Assembly: GCA_016284115.1 (NCBI GenBank)
Contig: JAEEOD010000311.1
Span: 1 to 13,975 of the forward strand
Reading direction: 5' to 3'
Length of the DNA stretch: 13,975 nt
Origin: Bacteroidaceae bacterium
Lineage (GTDB): Bacteria; Bacteroidota; Bacteroidia; Bacteroidales; Bacteroidaceae
A model generated the notes under the pieces. It did not search any database, was not told the origin of the DNA, and saw nothing but the letters and a program-made list of their open reading frames with translations. A program made the translations under genes and the position numbers. This document shows, in pieces, positions 6,396 to 12,766 of this stretch (position 1 is the stretch's first letter; each line of letters opens with the position of its first letter).

Positions 6396-8726
6396 TTATT
6401 TATAAGCTGCTACACGAGCATCGTTGATGACACCGCTCCAGTTCATACCGAAAGCGAAGTCGTAGGTATTGCCGTCAGCATCCTTGTAGCAAACCATGTC
6501 GCGAGGAACATCCTCGTTCTGCTGTTCAACCGTCATCATGTTAGCAGGCATCTGCATTGGCAGCAAACCAGAAGGCTCGTTCTTGCCACTGATGATGTCG
6601 AAGATAGCCTGGTTCTGTACACCGAAAGAAATCAGGATAGCATCAGCCTTACCCTCAAACTCTGCTGGAACGACTGGCTTGCCAGTATTCAGCACTACGA
6701 TAACAGGCTTATTGCCCATAGCTGCTTTGGTGTCAAGAATAATCTTCAGGTCGTCCTTGTTAGAGGTCTTCACGGTCTTTCCTTTGAAAGTACGGTTAGT
6801 GAATTTCTCCAATGGGTCGCCACCCGCAATAGAAGTTGCACGAGCATAGGTTGCGGTATAGTCGTTGTACTGCAAGCTAATAGGCAGGTAACCGTTACCA
6901 CCACGCTTAGCGTCATCAGCGTCATAACCTACACCACTGTTAGGAGCCTGGATGAAAGCGATGGCGAAATCTGCCTGAGCAGGACTATCCACCACGTCGA
7001 AGTACTTCTTCACGAGGTCGAGGTTCACTGGATCCACCCACTTGTCCTCACCGCTCATACCGAAGAATCCGCGGGTCTGAGTCTGATGGCGTTTAGGAAT
7101 ATATACTTTCTTCTTATCCTTAATAGGCAGAGTGTTGCCGTGGTTCTTAATCATCACCACAGATTTCAGCTGTGCGTCATAGCCAGCCTCCATAAACTCA
7201 CTCTTACCAACGGTAGCAGTAGTTGTTGCTGGGTCGAGGTAAGAATTCTCGAATAAACCAGTGCGGAATACATTCAGCAGCAAGCGATAAGCACTCTGCT
7301 GGAAACGTGCGTCAGCACTTTCCTTGCCAAAGTCGTTTACCCACATCTGATAAGCCTCCAAAACAGGACCCTTGTCGTTGTTACCACCAAACTGGTCAAC
7401 GCCAGCCTGCAGGATCTTATAGTGACGCTCTGCCACGCTCAAATTCTCAACACCCCAAGGCTTGCCGTCGAATGCCTCAACAGCCTTGTTGTCGCCAGTG
7501 ATGCCCCAGTCTGTGCAAGCCACACCCTCAAACTTATATTTGTCGCGCAGCTGATCCTGGATCATCCACTTGCTATAGCTACCACCAACGTTTTCGCCAG
7601 AAGGATCCTGGTTGAACAGAATACTGTAGATTGGCATTACAGCAGAAGCCATACCAGTACCGTCTTCCAACTTGAAAGCACCTTCGGTAAATGACTTTGC
7701 GTGTTCCTCAAGGTTGTTGCCTGGATAAACGGCAAACTTACCATAGTTGTAGTGAGAGTCACGGCCACCTTCCTGTGCACCGTAACCATACCAGTGCTTC
7801 ACCATGGCGTTTACACTCTGGTAACCCCAAGCACCATCGATGCGATAGCCCTCTGGAGAGGTCTGGAAACCATCGCAGTATGCACGAGCCAGATCTGTAG
7901 CCAACTTAGTGCCTTCACCAAAGGTGCCACTGAAACGACTCCAACGTGGATCGGTAGCCAAGTCAACTTGTGGTGATAGAGCTGTAGCGATACCCAATGC
8001 ACGGTACTCCTCAGCTGCGATATAACCAAACTTCTTCATCAAAGCAGGGTCGAAAGTAGCAGCCATACCCAAAGATGATGGCCACAAAGAAATCTGACCA
8101 CCAGCACCATAGTTGTACTCAGCGTCAGAAGAAGTTTCATGACGAGGGTCAGAACTGTTGTTGGCAGGGATACCATGGTTCAAGCCTTCCACGAAAGCCT
8201 GTACGTTGTTGTTCCACTCAGCAGCTATTGCTGGGCTCTCTACGCGGGTAACGAGTACGGCACGCAGGTTGTCTTCCTGCAGGAACTTTTTCTGTGCGTC
8301 AGAGAGGTCTGATGCCTTGGCACCGCTTTCTGCATAAGGCTTACCATTATAGGTAACACCACCGCCACGGCCACCCATAGCAGCTGCAGGAATCGACTGA
8401 TGTGCACTGTACAGCATCAAACCGGCAATCTCTTCGATTGACAGCTGCTCTGCCAAGTTCTGTGCACGAGTCTTAGGATCCAGGCGCCAGTCTTCGTAAG
8501 GATCAAGTACACCATTGCGGTTTAGATCTTTGAAAGCATACCCCTTATCGGTGATGAGCTGCACACCTGATGTAGGAGAATAACCCAGGGTTTGTCCACC
8601 CTGTTGAATAACCAGATTGTAAGAGCCTTTCTGCTCTTCAGTCCATTTCTTGCCATCGCAGCTGCTCATGGTGATAAGGCATGAACCTGCTACAACAGCC
8701 AACAGCATTGAAACCAGTTTTTTCAT
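6396..8726 (-). CDS. Lipoprotein glycoside hydrolase family 3 (beta-glucosidase-like)
   Basis: A 776-residue exo-acting beta-glycosidase, probably periplasmic or outer-membrane anchored. A lipoprotein signal ends at MSSC, with Cys23 as the lipidation site. An EF-hand-like calcium loop DLNRNGVLDPYED (67-79) comes before the GH3 N-terminal barrel (about 85-435). Barrel motifs include DPRWSRFSGTFGEG (259-272), KHWYGYG (310-316) and GVACTDWG (401-408), in which Asp406 is at the family's nucleophile position. The C-terminal alpha/beta-sandwich domain (about 510-765) contains VVMIKNHGNTLPI and ends with the substrate-loop counterpart FAFGMNWSG. There is no PA14 or FnIII domain. The general acid cannot be assigned by eye. 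Substrate is not predictable; beta-glucosides or xylosides are common in the family. No SusC/SusD, sulfatase or other glycosidase adjoins it. It has its own -7 box and is preceded by the LytTR gene. Confidence 0.93.
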   Translation of the reverse strand: MKKLVSMLLAVVAGSCLITMSSCDGKKWTEEQKGSYNLVIQQGGQTLGYSPTSGVQLITDKGYAFKDLNRNGVLDPYEDWRLDPKTRAQNLAEQLSIEEIAGLMLYSAHQSIPAAAMGGRGGGVTYNGKPYAESGAKASDLSDAQKKFLQEDNLRAVLVTRVESPAIAAEWNNNVQAFVEGLNHGIPANNSSDPRHETSSDAEYNYGAGGQISLWPSSLGMAATFDPALMKKFGYIAAEEYRALGIATALSPQVDLATDPRWSRFSGTFGEGTKLATDLARAYCDGFQTSPEGYRIDGAWGYQSVNAMVKHWYGYGAQEGGRDSHYNYGKFAVYPGNNLEEHAKSFTEGAFKLEDGTGMASAVMPIYSILFNQDPSGENVGGSYSKWMIQDQLRDKYKFEGVACTDWGITGDNKAVEAFDGKPWGVENLSVAERHYKILQAGVDQFGGNNDKGPVLEAYQMWVNDFGKESADARFQQSAYRLLLNVFRTGLFENSYLDPATTTATVGKSEFMEAGYDAQLKSVVMIKNHGNTLPIKDKKKVYIPKRHQTQTRGFFGMSGEDKWVDPVNLDLVKKYFDVVDSPAQADFAIAFIQAPNSGVGYDADDAKRGGNGYLPISLQYNDYTATYARATSIAGGDPLEKFTNRTFKGKTVKTSNKDDLKIILDTKAAMGNKPVIVVLNTGKPVVPAEFEGKADAILISFGVQNQAIFDIISGKNEPSGLLPMQMPANMMTVEQQNEDVPRDMVCYKDADGNTYDFAFGMNWSGVINDARVAAYK

Positions 8727-8761
8727 TCTTTTTTATTAATAATAAGTTCGTTATTTGACTG

Positions 8762-8769
8762 CAAAATTA
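8762..8769 (-). promoter_or_regulatory. -7 box (TAATTTTG) of the GH3 gene
   Basis: The minus strand reads TAATTTTG, 35 bases before the ATG at 8726. No TTTG exists at the standard 19-21-base distance; instead an imperfect palindrome fills the spacer, which hints at an activator- or repressor-dependent promoter. Confidence 0.5.
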
Positions 8770-8792
8770 CGCATAATTGTTCAAATAATGCG
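8770..8792. repeat. Imperfect palindrome CGCAT...ATGCG abutting the GH3 -7 box
   Basis: The 23-base element has a perfect 5-bp outer arm (CGCAT/ATGCG), one A/A mismatch, then three more pairs around a 5-base centre. It occupies exactly the spacer region upstream of the -7 box. It could be an operator or, in the minus-strand sense with the following TAATTTTG, a weak terminator for the LytTR gene. Confidence 0.45.
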
Positions 8793-8811
8793 CTGTTGAT
8801 GTGTAATAAAA

Positions 8812-9897
8812 TTATTTTTCTAGCGATTTCTCGCTGAGGAAACGGTTAAAAGCCTCTTTGTATCCCTCGCTCACGGGGATGTATGTGTCTTTATCCATTA
8901 CAATGCGACCACGTTCTATCTGCTGTATTTTTTGCAGGTTCACAATATAAGAACGGTGCACTCGCATAAAGTTCTGCGGCAATCGCTCCTCCAGTCGCTT
9001 CATACTGAGCAGGGCAATAATAGGCTTGGCTTCACCCTCCAGATAAAGGCGCAAATATTCACTCATCGCCTCTACGTAGCGTATCTGGCGGATGTCGATG
9101 CGTACCATGCGGTACTCTGACTTGACAAAGATGATATGACTGTCTTCATCCACCGTGGGTACTGTTGCAGATGAAGATGGTTGAACATCAGCAGTTGCTG
9201 GCTGCGGCACATCACTAGATAGGGGTGCCATATCCACCAGATTATTGGCATCTCGTCGTTGCCTGAAATAGAGCTTGATGCCCAGGTTCACTCCCATCAT
9301 CAGTGCCGCAATTAATAGCTTGGTATATTTCTCCCTCATAGGCGGCATATCCTCACGCATCGCTGGAGGATTATCCATGTTGCCATCAGGCTTGAAAGGA
9401 GGACGGTTACCTGCTTCTGGCCTTTCTTCTGGCCTTACAGGAGGACGGTTACCGTCTTGCATCTCACCTCTTGGAGGAGGCGGAACACTGTCGAAATTGG
9501 GTACATCACCTTGTGCAAAGGGAGGCATTGACGGACGCATGTCTGTCCGCACCTCGTTCTGCTGTGGAGGAGGACTGTCGAAACTGGGTCGCTGGTTCCA
9601 GATATAGAAAGCAAACAGCAGCAAGGCACAACCTGCAATGCCAAAATATGCGGCTTTCTTTTCGTCATTAACCAAAAAAGGAGCAATCAGCCAGTCGTGT
9701 ACAACAAACAGAAAAAGGAAAGGCACATAGTCTTTCCAAGTCCTGAATACCAATGACCAATCGAAGGAGGTATCGGGAGCCGTACTGCGGTAGTAAGTAC
9801 CAATGACAGGTACAATGAATACCAACAGCCACAGACTGACGTAGAGCAACTTCTCATGTATCTGAAGCTTGTCAAATTTCTGAAACCAATTCCTCAT
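8812..9897 (-). CDS. Membrane-anchored LytTR-family transcriptional regulator
   Basis: 361 residues. Predicted helices lie at about 17-36, 57-76, 81-99 and 191-210. With a basic N-terminus inside and FRQRR after the last helix, the positive-inside rule places residues 100-190 outside the cytoplasm. This linker is rich in Pro, Met, Arg and Asp (FDSPPPQQ, FDSVPPPPRG, NRPPVRPEERP, NRPPFKPDG). A Ser/Thr/Pro spacer then leads to a C-terminal LytTR DNA-binding domain at about 253-355: IIFVKSEYRMVRI, IRYVEAMSEYLRLYLEG, SMKRLEERLP, and the hallmark FMRVHRSYIVN at 310-320. There is no receiver domain with a phospho-acceptor and no neighbouring histidine kinase, so it is likely a one-component membrane sensor-regulator. 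It could control its own or the adjacent promoters. The ligand is unknown. It has a near-consensus promoter and a very short leader, and sits between the beta-helix lipoprotein and GH3 genes. Confidence 0.88.
   Translation of the reverse strand: MRNWFQKFDKLQIHEKLLYVSLWLLVFIVPVIGTYYRSTAPDTSFDWSLVFRTWKDYVPFLFLFVVHDWLIAPFLVNDEKKAAYFGIAGCALLLFAFYIWNQRPSFDSPPPQQNEVRTDMRPSMPPFAQGDVPNFDSVPPPPRGEMQDGNRPPVRPEERPEAGNRPPFKPDGNMDNPPAMREDMPPMREKYTKLLIAALMMGVNLGIKLYFRQRRDANNLVDMAPLSSDVPQPATADVQPSSSATVPTVDEDSHIIFVKSEYRMVRIDIRQIRYVEAMSEYLRLYLEGEAKPIIALLSMKRLEERLPQNFMRVHRSYIVNLQKIQQIERGRIVMDKDTYIPVSEGYKEAFNRFLSEKSLEK
9397..9453. repeat. Short direct repeat within the LytTR linker region
   Basis: AGGAGGACGGTTACC is found at 9397-9411 and 9439-9453, 42 bp (14 codons) apart, and encodes the two NRPP motifs. 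A further pair, CTGTCGAAA(T/C)TGGGT, occurs at 9488-9502 and 9575-9589, 87 bp (29 codons) apart, and encodes the two FDS motifs. The linker seems to have grown by in-frame internal duplication. Confidence 0.75.
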
Positions 9898-9917
9898 CTT
9901 TGCTGTTTATTACGGCG

Positions 9918-9949
9918 CAAAGATAGAATTTTTTTGACAACAATGCAAA
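9918..9949 (-). promoter_or_regulatory. LytTR gene promoter (TTTG - 20 nt - TATCTTTG)
   Basis: A minus-strand TATCTTTG at 9918-9925 and TTTG at 9946-9949, 20 bases apart, make the best promoter in the window. The start point would be near 9911, leaving a leader of only about 14 nt before the ATG at 9897. The -33 box lies inside the T-tract of the upstream gene's terminator. Confidence 0.75.
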
Positions 9950-9971
9950 AAACAAGGGGGCGAACCCCCTT
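9946..9971 (-). terminator. UUCG-capped intrinsic terminator of the beta-helix lipoprotein gene
   Basis: In the minus-strand sense, AAGGGGG (9971-9965) and CCCCCTT (9960-9954) form a 7-bp stem closed by a TTCG tetraloop, followed by GTTTTTTG. It starts about 34 bases after the stop codon. The stable tetraloop plus T-tract make this a confident call. Confidence 0.85.
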
Positions 9972-10004
9972 TTATGTATTATTCATGTCATGTAGAAAGT
10001 GCTA

Positions 10005-11849
10005 TTAAGGTCTTCCTCCTTGCATGCCACCCATACTGTTGCCTCCAGCAGTAGCCTGTGCCGTTACATTACCCAGACTGTTGCCTAAATTGCTTACTGT
10101 AGGATTGGTATAAAGGCCATGCCAATTGTCGCCACTGACGGTTGAACCTGCATACACTGTGTAGCTGCTGCCATCCTCCAAATCGGGTGATGAAATCAAA
10201 TACAGTCCGCTTTGATAGCTGCGCTTCATGGTGAAGCTCATAATGGCGTTGCTGCCGTCACTCACTGTAATGGTATTGCCTGATGAGATAGATGCCTGGA
10301 ATGCTACAGACATCTGACTGCTGCTGGATGCAGGGTAGGAGGCATTGCTGCCACCAATACCAATCACTGTACCGCCGCTTATATAAAGGTTCTTGCCTTC
10401 TGCTGCATCGATGGCACATTCAGCTTCTGATGCTCCCAATGCCACGATTACACCACCTTTAATATAGAGATCTCCATTACTGTCTATGGCATCGTTGTTA
10501 GTGGCAAAAGCGTAGATATAGCCACCACTGATGATCATGTCTCCTGCTGAGTTGATACAGTCGTCATAGCTGGCTATTTCAATCTCGCCATCGTTGATGT
10601 TCATTACTCCTTTGGCTTCCAGTCCTTCACTGCCTTCACCACCCATTGTTTTGATCTTTATTGTGCCTCCGTTGATGGTGACATCCGTATCGCTCTTGAT
10701 ACCTTTTGCTTTTGAGTCAAGATTGCTACTGTAGGTAAATGTCTGGCCTGTGGTAATGACCTGTATGTCGCCATCGTTGATGATAATCTCACCATCTGTA
10801 TTGATGCCTTTACCTCCTGCTCCTGTACTCTTGATGTTCAACTGACCGCCATCCATTTGGAAGTAACCGTCGGCTTTGATACCCGCTGCACCAGATACAT
10901 CGTTCTCGTCTTCGTCATATTCGCCATCACCCGAGGTGAGGATGGTGGTACGGCCACCTGAAACTAAGACATAGCCATCGGTACTGATACCCTTCTTTGC
11001 CGTACCACTCACCTCGATATTCAGTATACCGCCACCAATTACTACATAGTCGTTAGTTTTTACACCGTGACCATTAGAAGCTGTTATATAGATATTGGTG
11101 CCAGCACGGAAGCGGATGTAGTCATCACTTACAATCCCGTGCTTCTTGTTACCAGTTACCTCCAATGAACCCTTGCCGTTGAATACCAGTTGTCCTTCGC
11201 TGAAGAAAGTACCTTTCTCATCCTCACCATCAGGAGTGTTGTAGCTAGTGCCGTCTGTCAGGCTATTGCTGGTGCCATCAGCTAGGGTGACAAACGCACG
11301 CTTGCCACTCTGGATATTAATGGGGGCACCACTAGGATTGGTCAGTGACACTCCGTTCAAAATAAGTTGGAATTTCTTCTCGCTATATATCTTGAAATAC
11401 CCATTGGAACTACTGCCCTTCAGTACATAGGCAACCCCCTTGATGGTGGAATTGATGATAACTCCAGCACCGTCAACCGTTGCCTCCACACCTTCGGGTA
11501 GTTTGCTTACAGTAGCTTTGTCGTCAGCATATTCAATGCTTACTGTTTCAGAAAAAGAGGAATGCTCTACATAGTCCTCGTAGCTTTCGTCGTTTTCATC
11601 TGTCGGGATGGTTTCTGTGTCGCTTGACAGTGGTGTGCTATCCAGACTGATGTCGAAGTCCTGCAAGTCGTTGCCGTTAGTGTCGTTTTGCACCATTCCA
11701 CCAGGACCCATGCCACCTTGCATTTGTCCACCATAACCCATCATGTCTTCCATTGAAGGATAGCCGTTGTTGTCGTCTTCCACTGAGCAGCAAGTAGCCA
11801 CTATAGCTATCACTGCCATCATTGCTAAATAAAATAATCTGTTTCTCAT
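10005..11849 (-). CDS. Lipoprotein with parallel beta-helix repeats (DUF4353 / carbohydrate-binding domain-like)
   Basis: 614 residues, exported, with a lipoprotein signal (hydrophobic 5-18, then ATCCS; Cys20 or Cys21 lipidated). The mature N-terminus is acidic and Gly/Met-rich (MMGYGGQMQGGMGPGG, 36-51), and a similar GGNSMGGMQGGRP ends the protein. Between them, from about 220 to 500, is a ladder of degenerate repeats of roughly 20-40 residues with the pattern KGI-x-TDG-x3-I-x-GG-x-I-x-I (examples at 261-280, 286-300, 346-362, 382-400, 410-427, 452-472). This is expected to fold as a right-handed parallel beta-helix, as in pectate-lyase-like proteins. From memory this fits DUF4353, annotated in databases as a carbohydrate-binding domain; no catalytic residues can be assigned. 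Several acidic loops (GEYDEDEND) might bind calcium. It is probably an outer-membrane or surface lipoprotein. Its promoter carries unusual repeats, and the LytTR regulator gene follows it. Confidence 0.85.
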   Translation of the reverse strand: MRNRLFYLAMMAVIAIVATCCSVEDDNNGYPSMEDMMGYGGQMQGGMGPGGMVQNDTNGNDLQDFDISLDSTPLSSDTETIPTDENDESYEDYVEHSSFSETVSIEYADDKATVSKLPEGVEATVDGAGVIINSTIKGVAYVLKGSSSNGYFKIYSEKKFQLILNGVSLTNPSGAPINIQSGKRAFVTLADGTSNSLTDGTSYNTPDGEDEKGTFFSEGQLVFNGKGSLEVTGNKKHGIVSDDYIRFRAGTNIYITASNGHGVKTNDYVVIGGGILNIEVSGTAKKGISTDGYVLVSGGRTTILTSGDGEYDEDENDVSGAAGIKADGYFQMDGGQLNIKSTGAGGKGINTDGEIIINDGDIQVITTGQTFTYSSNLDSKAKGIKSDTDVTINGGTIKIKTMGGEGSEGLEAKGVMNINDGEIEIASYDDCINSAGDMIISGGYIYAFATNNDAIDSNGDLYIKGGVIVALGASEAECAIDAAEGKNLYISGGTVIGIGGSNASYPASSSSQMSVAFQASISSGNTITVSDGSNAIMSFTMKRSYQSGLYLISSPDLEDGSSYTVYAGSTVSGDNWHGLYTNPTVSNLGNSLGNVTAQATAGGNSMGGMQGGRP

Positions 11850-11891
11850 ACGTCTTAACTTAAAAAATCACTGCTGCAAAAGTAAGACGTA
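11849..11891. repeat. 9-bp inverted repeat (TACGTCTTA / TAAGACGTA) spanning the promoter and start codon
   Basis: TACGTCTTA at 11849-11857 and its exact reverse complement at 11883-11891 are separated by 25 bases. One arm touches the start codon, the other overlaps the upstream end of the -7 box. The predicted start point lies between the arms, so a transcript hairpin is unlikely and a DNA-level operator is the more natural reading. Confidence 0.6.
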
Positions 11892-11908
11892 CAGCCGATT
11901 CTATAAAA
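11877..11908 (-). promoter_or_regulatory. Promoter of the beta-helix lipoprotein gene (-7 box TACTTTTG)
   Basis: The minus-strand TACTTTTG at 11877-11884 matches TAnnTTTG and lies 27 bases before the ATG. At the -33 position (11905-11908, 20 bases upstream) the sequence is TTTT instead of TTTG. A slightly weak -33 beside upstream direct repeats fits an activator-dependent promoter. Confidence 0.6.
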
Positions 11909-11912
11909 TAAA

Positions 11913-11942
11913 TTCAGCGAATGCCCCAATTTGTTCAGCGAA
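11913..11942. promoter_or_regulatory. Candidate LytTR-type operator: two 9-bp direct repeats 12 bp apart
   Basis: TTCAGCGAA occurs at 11913-11921 and 11934-11942 (TTCGCTGAA in the gene's sense), identical, with a 12-base spacer. Paired 9-bp direct repeats separated by 12-13 bp are the known binding geometry of LytTR regulators. The site lies just upstream of the -33 region of the lipoprotein promoter, the usual place for an activator. The base sequence is not the classic LytTR consensus, so the assignment rests on geometry and on the nearby LytTR gene. Confidence 0.5.
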
Positions 11943-11947
11943 AAACC

Positions 11948-12679
11948 TTAATTTTTGATTGGCAACCTTACCCATAGCCATCGGGGAATCAGTCGCCAGA
12001 AGAATACCAAGATACGATAGCGCCAGTCGATAATCTTCACACTGCGTTGCTGTTTGATGGCCTTGAATATTTGTCGGGAAACATACTCCTTATTCATCAA
12101 AAGCGGGTAGTTCTTGCCATCGTTCAGCAAGTCGGTCTTGACAAAGCCAGGGCGAATATCGGTAAAGGTGATGTCAAGATGACGCATGTTCGCCAACTGC
12201 TGTAAGGCTTCGATATAGGTGTTCTGAAAAGTCTTGGTAGCAGAGTAGGAGGGAGCCATGCCTAGACCTTTCACCCCTGCGATGCTGCTGATGACAGCAA
12301 TCTGTCCTTTACCTCCATGCGAGGCAAACCAGTTGAACGCCGTATCCACCATACGGGTGAAGCCCATGCCATTGGTAGCAACTGTACGCAGTTCTATTTC
12401 GCTGTCCAGATTAGGGTTCTGCTTACCAATGCCAGACGCTAAGAAAAACAAGTCCATGCCACCATTATTGGCAATCAACTGCTCCAAGCGTTGTGGCGCA
12501 TCGTCAGCCATCACATCAATAGCTGCCGTTGTCACCGCATCAGATTTTAAAGTTTTTATTTCTTCCAAAGCATCTGTTCTCCTAGCAGCTATGCCAATCT
12601 GCCATCCATCGTTCAGTAAGAGTTTACTTACTTCTCTGCCCATACCCGATGAGGCCCCTATAATAATAGCTTTCTTCAT
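11948..12679 (-). CDS. Short-chain dehydrogenase/reductase (SDR)
   Basis: A 243-residue NAD(P)-dependent oxidoreductase of the classical SDR fold. The cofactor motif GASSGMG is at 8-14 and ASGIG at 81-85. Catalytic residues are visible: Asn103 (ATNGMG), Ser131/Ser132 (VISSIAG), and Tyr145 and Lys149 (YSATK); RPGFV follows at 176-180. AARR at 31-34 after the second strand suggests NADP(H) preference. The C-terminus is hydrophobic and aromatic (YRILVFFWRLIPRWLW, 221-236), which may attach the enzyme to the membrane or line a lipid-like substrate site. The substrate is unknown. The frame stays open upstream to 12775, but the start at 12679 is chosen because SDRs begin directly before the first strand (MKKAIIIGASS) and the -7 box lies between the two possible starts. 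It is divergent from the nitroreductase gene. Confidence 0.92.
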   Translation of the reverse strand: MKKAIIIGASSGMGREVSKLLLNDGWQIGIAARRTDALEEIKTLKSDAVTTAAIDVMADDAPQRLEQLIANNGGMDLFFLASGIGKQNPNLDSEIELRTVATNGMGFTRMVDTAFNWFASHGGKGQIAVISSIAGVKGLGMAPSYSATKTFQNTYIEALQQLANMRHLDITFTDIRPGFVKTDLLNDGKNYPLLMNKEYVSRQIFKAIKQQRSVKIIDWRYRILVFFWRLIPRWLWVRLPIKN

Positions 12680-12698
12680 AATTTCACGATTTGTGTTA

Positions 12699-12706
12699 CA
12701 AATATA
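12699..12706 (-). promoter_or_regulatory. SDR -7 box (TATATTTG)
   Basis: The minus-strand TATATTTG is a full match to TAnnTTTG, 19 bases before the ATG at 12679. The region 19-23 bases upstream, where a -33 box is expected, is the -7 box of the divergent nitroreductase promoter and has no clear TTTG. Confidence 0.6.
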
Positions 12707-12718
12707 GATGATTTTTTT

Positions 12719-12726
12719 TACCTTTG
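12719..12726 (+). promoter_or_regulatory. Nitroreductase -7 box (TACCTTTG)
   Basis: TACCTTTG matches TAnnTTTG and lies 40 bases before the ATG at 12767. A TTA at 12696-12698 sits at the 20-base spacing, within a GTTA context; TTTG at 12690-12693 is 25 bases away. Initiation near 12733 rules out the in-frame ATG at 12734 as the main start. Confidence 0.6.
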
Positions 12727-12766
12727 CAGCGAAATGCAAATGTTTAACAAAAAAAGAATTAAGCAA

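Noticed and set aside
6396..8726. Polysaccharide utilisation locus around the GH3 gene
   Set aside because: No SusC/SusD pair, sugar-sensing hybrid regulator or additional glycosidase is present in the window.
8812..12679. A single operon of SDR, beta-helix lipoprotein and LytTR genes
   Set aside because: Separate -7 boxes and a strong UUCG terminator between the lipoprotein and LytTR genes argue for individual units.
12734..12766. Upstream ATG for the nitroreductase
   Set aside because: It falls at the predicted transcription start and would spoil the lipoprotein signal peptide with an extra basic segment.
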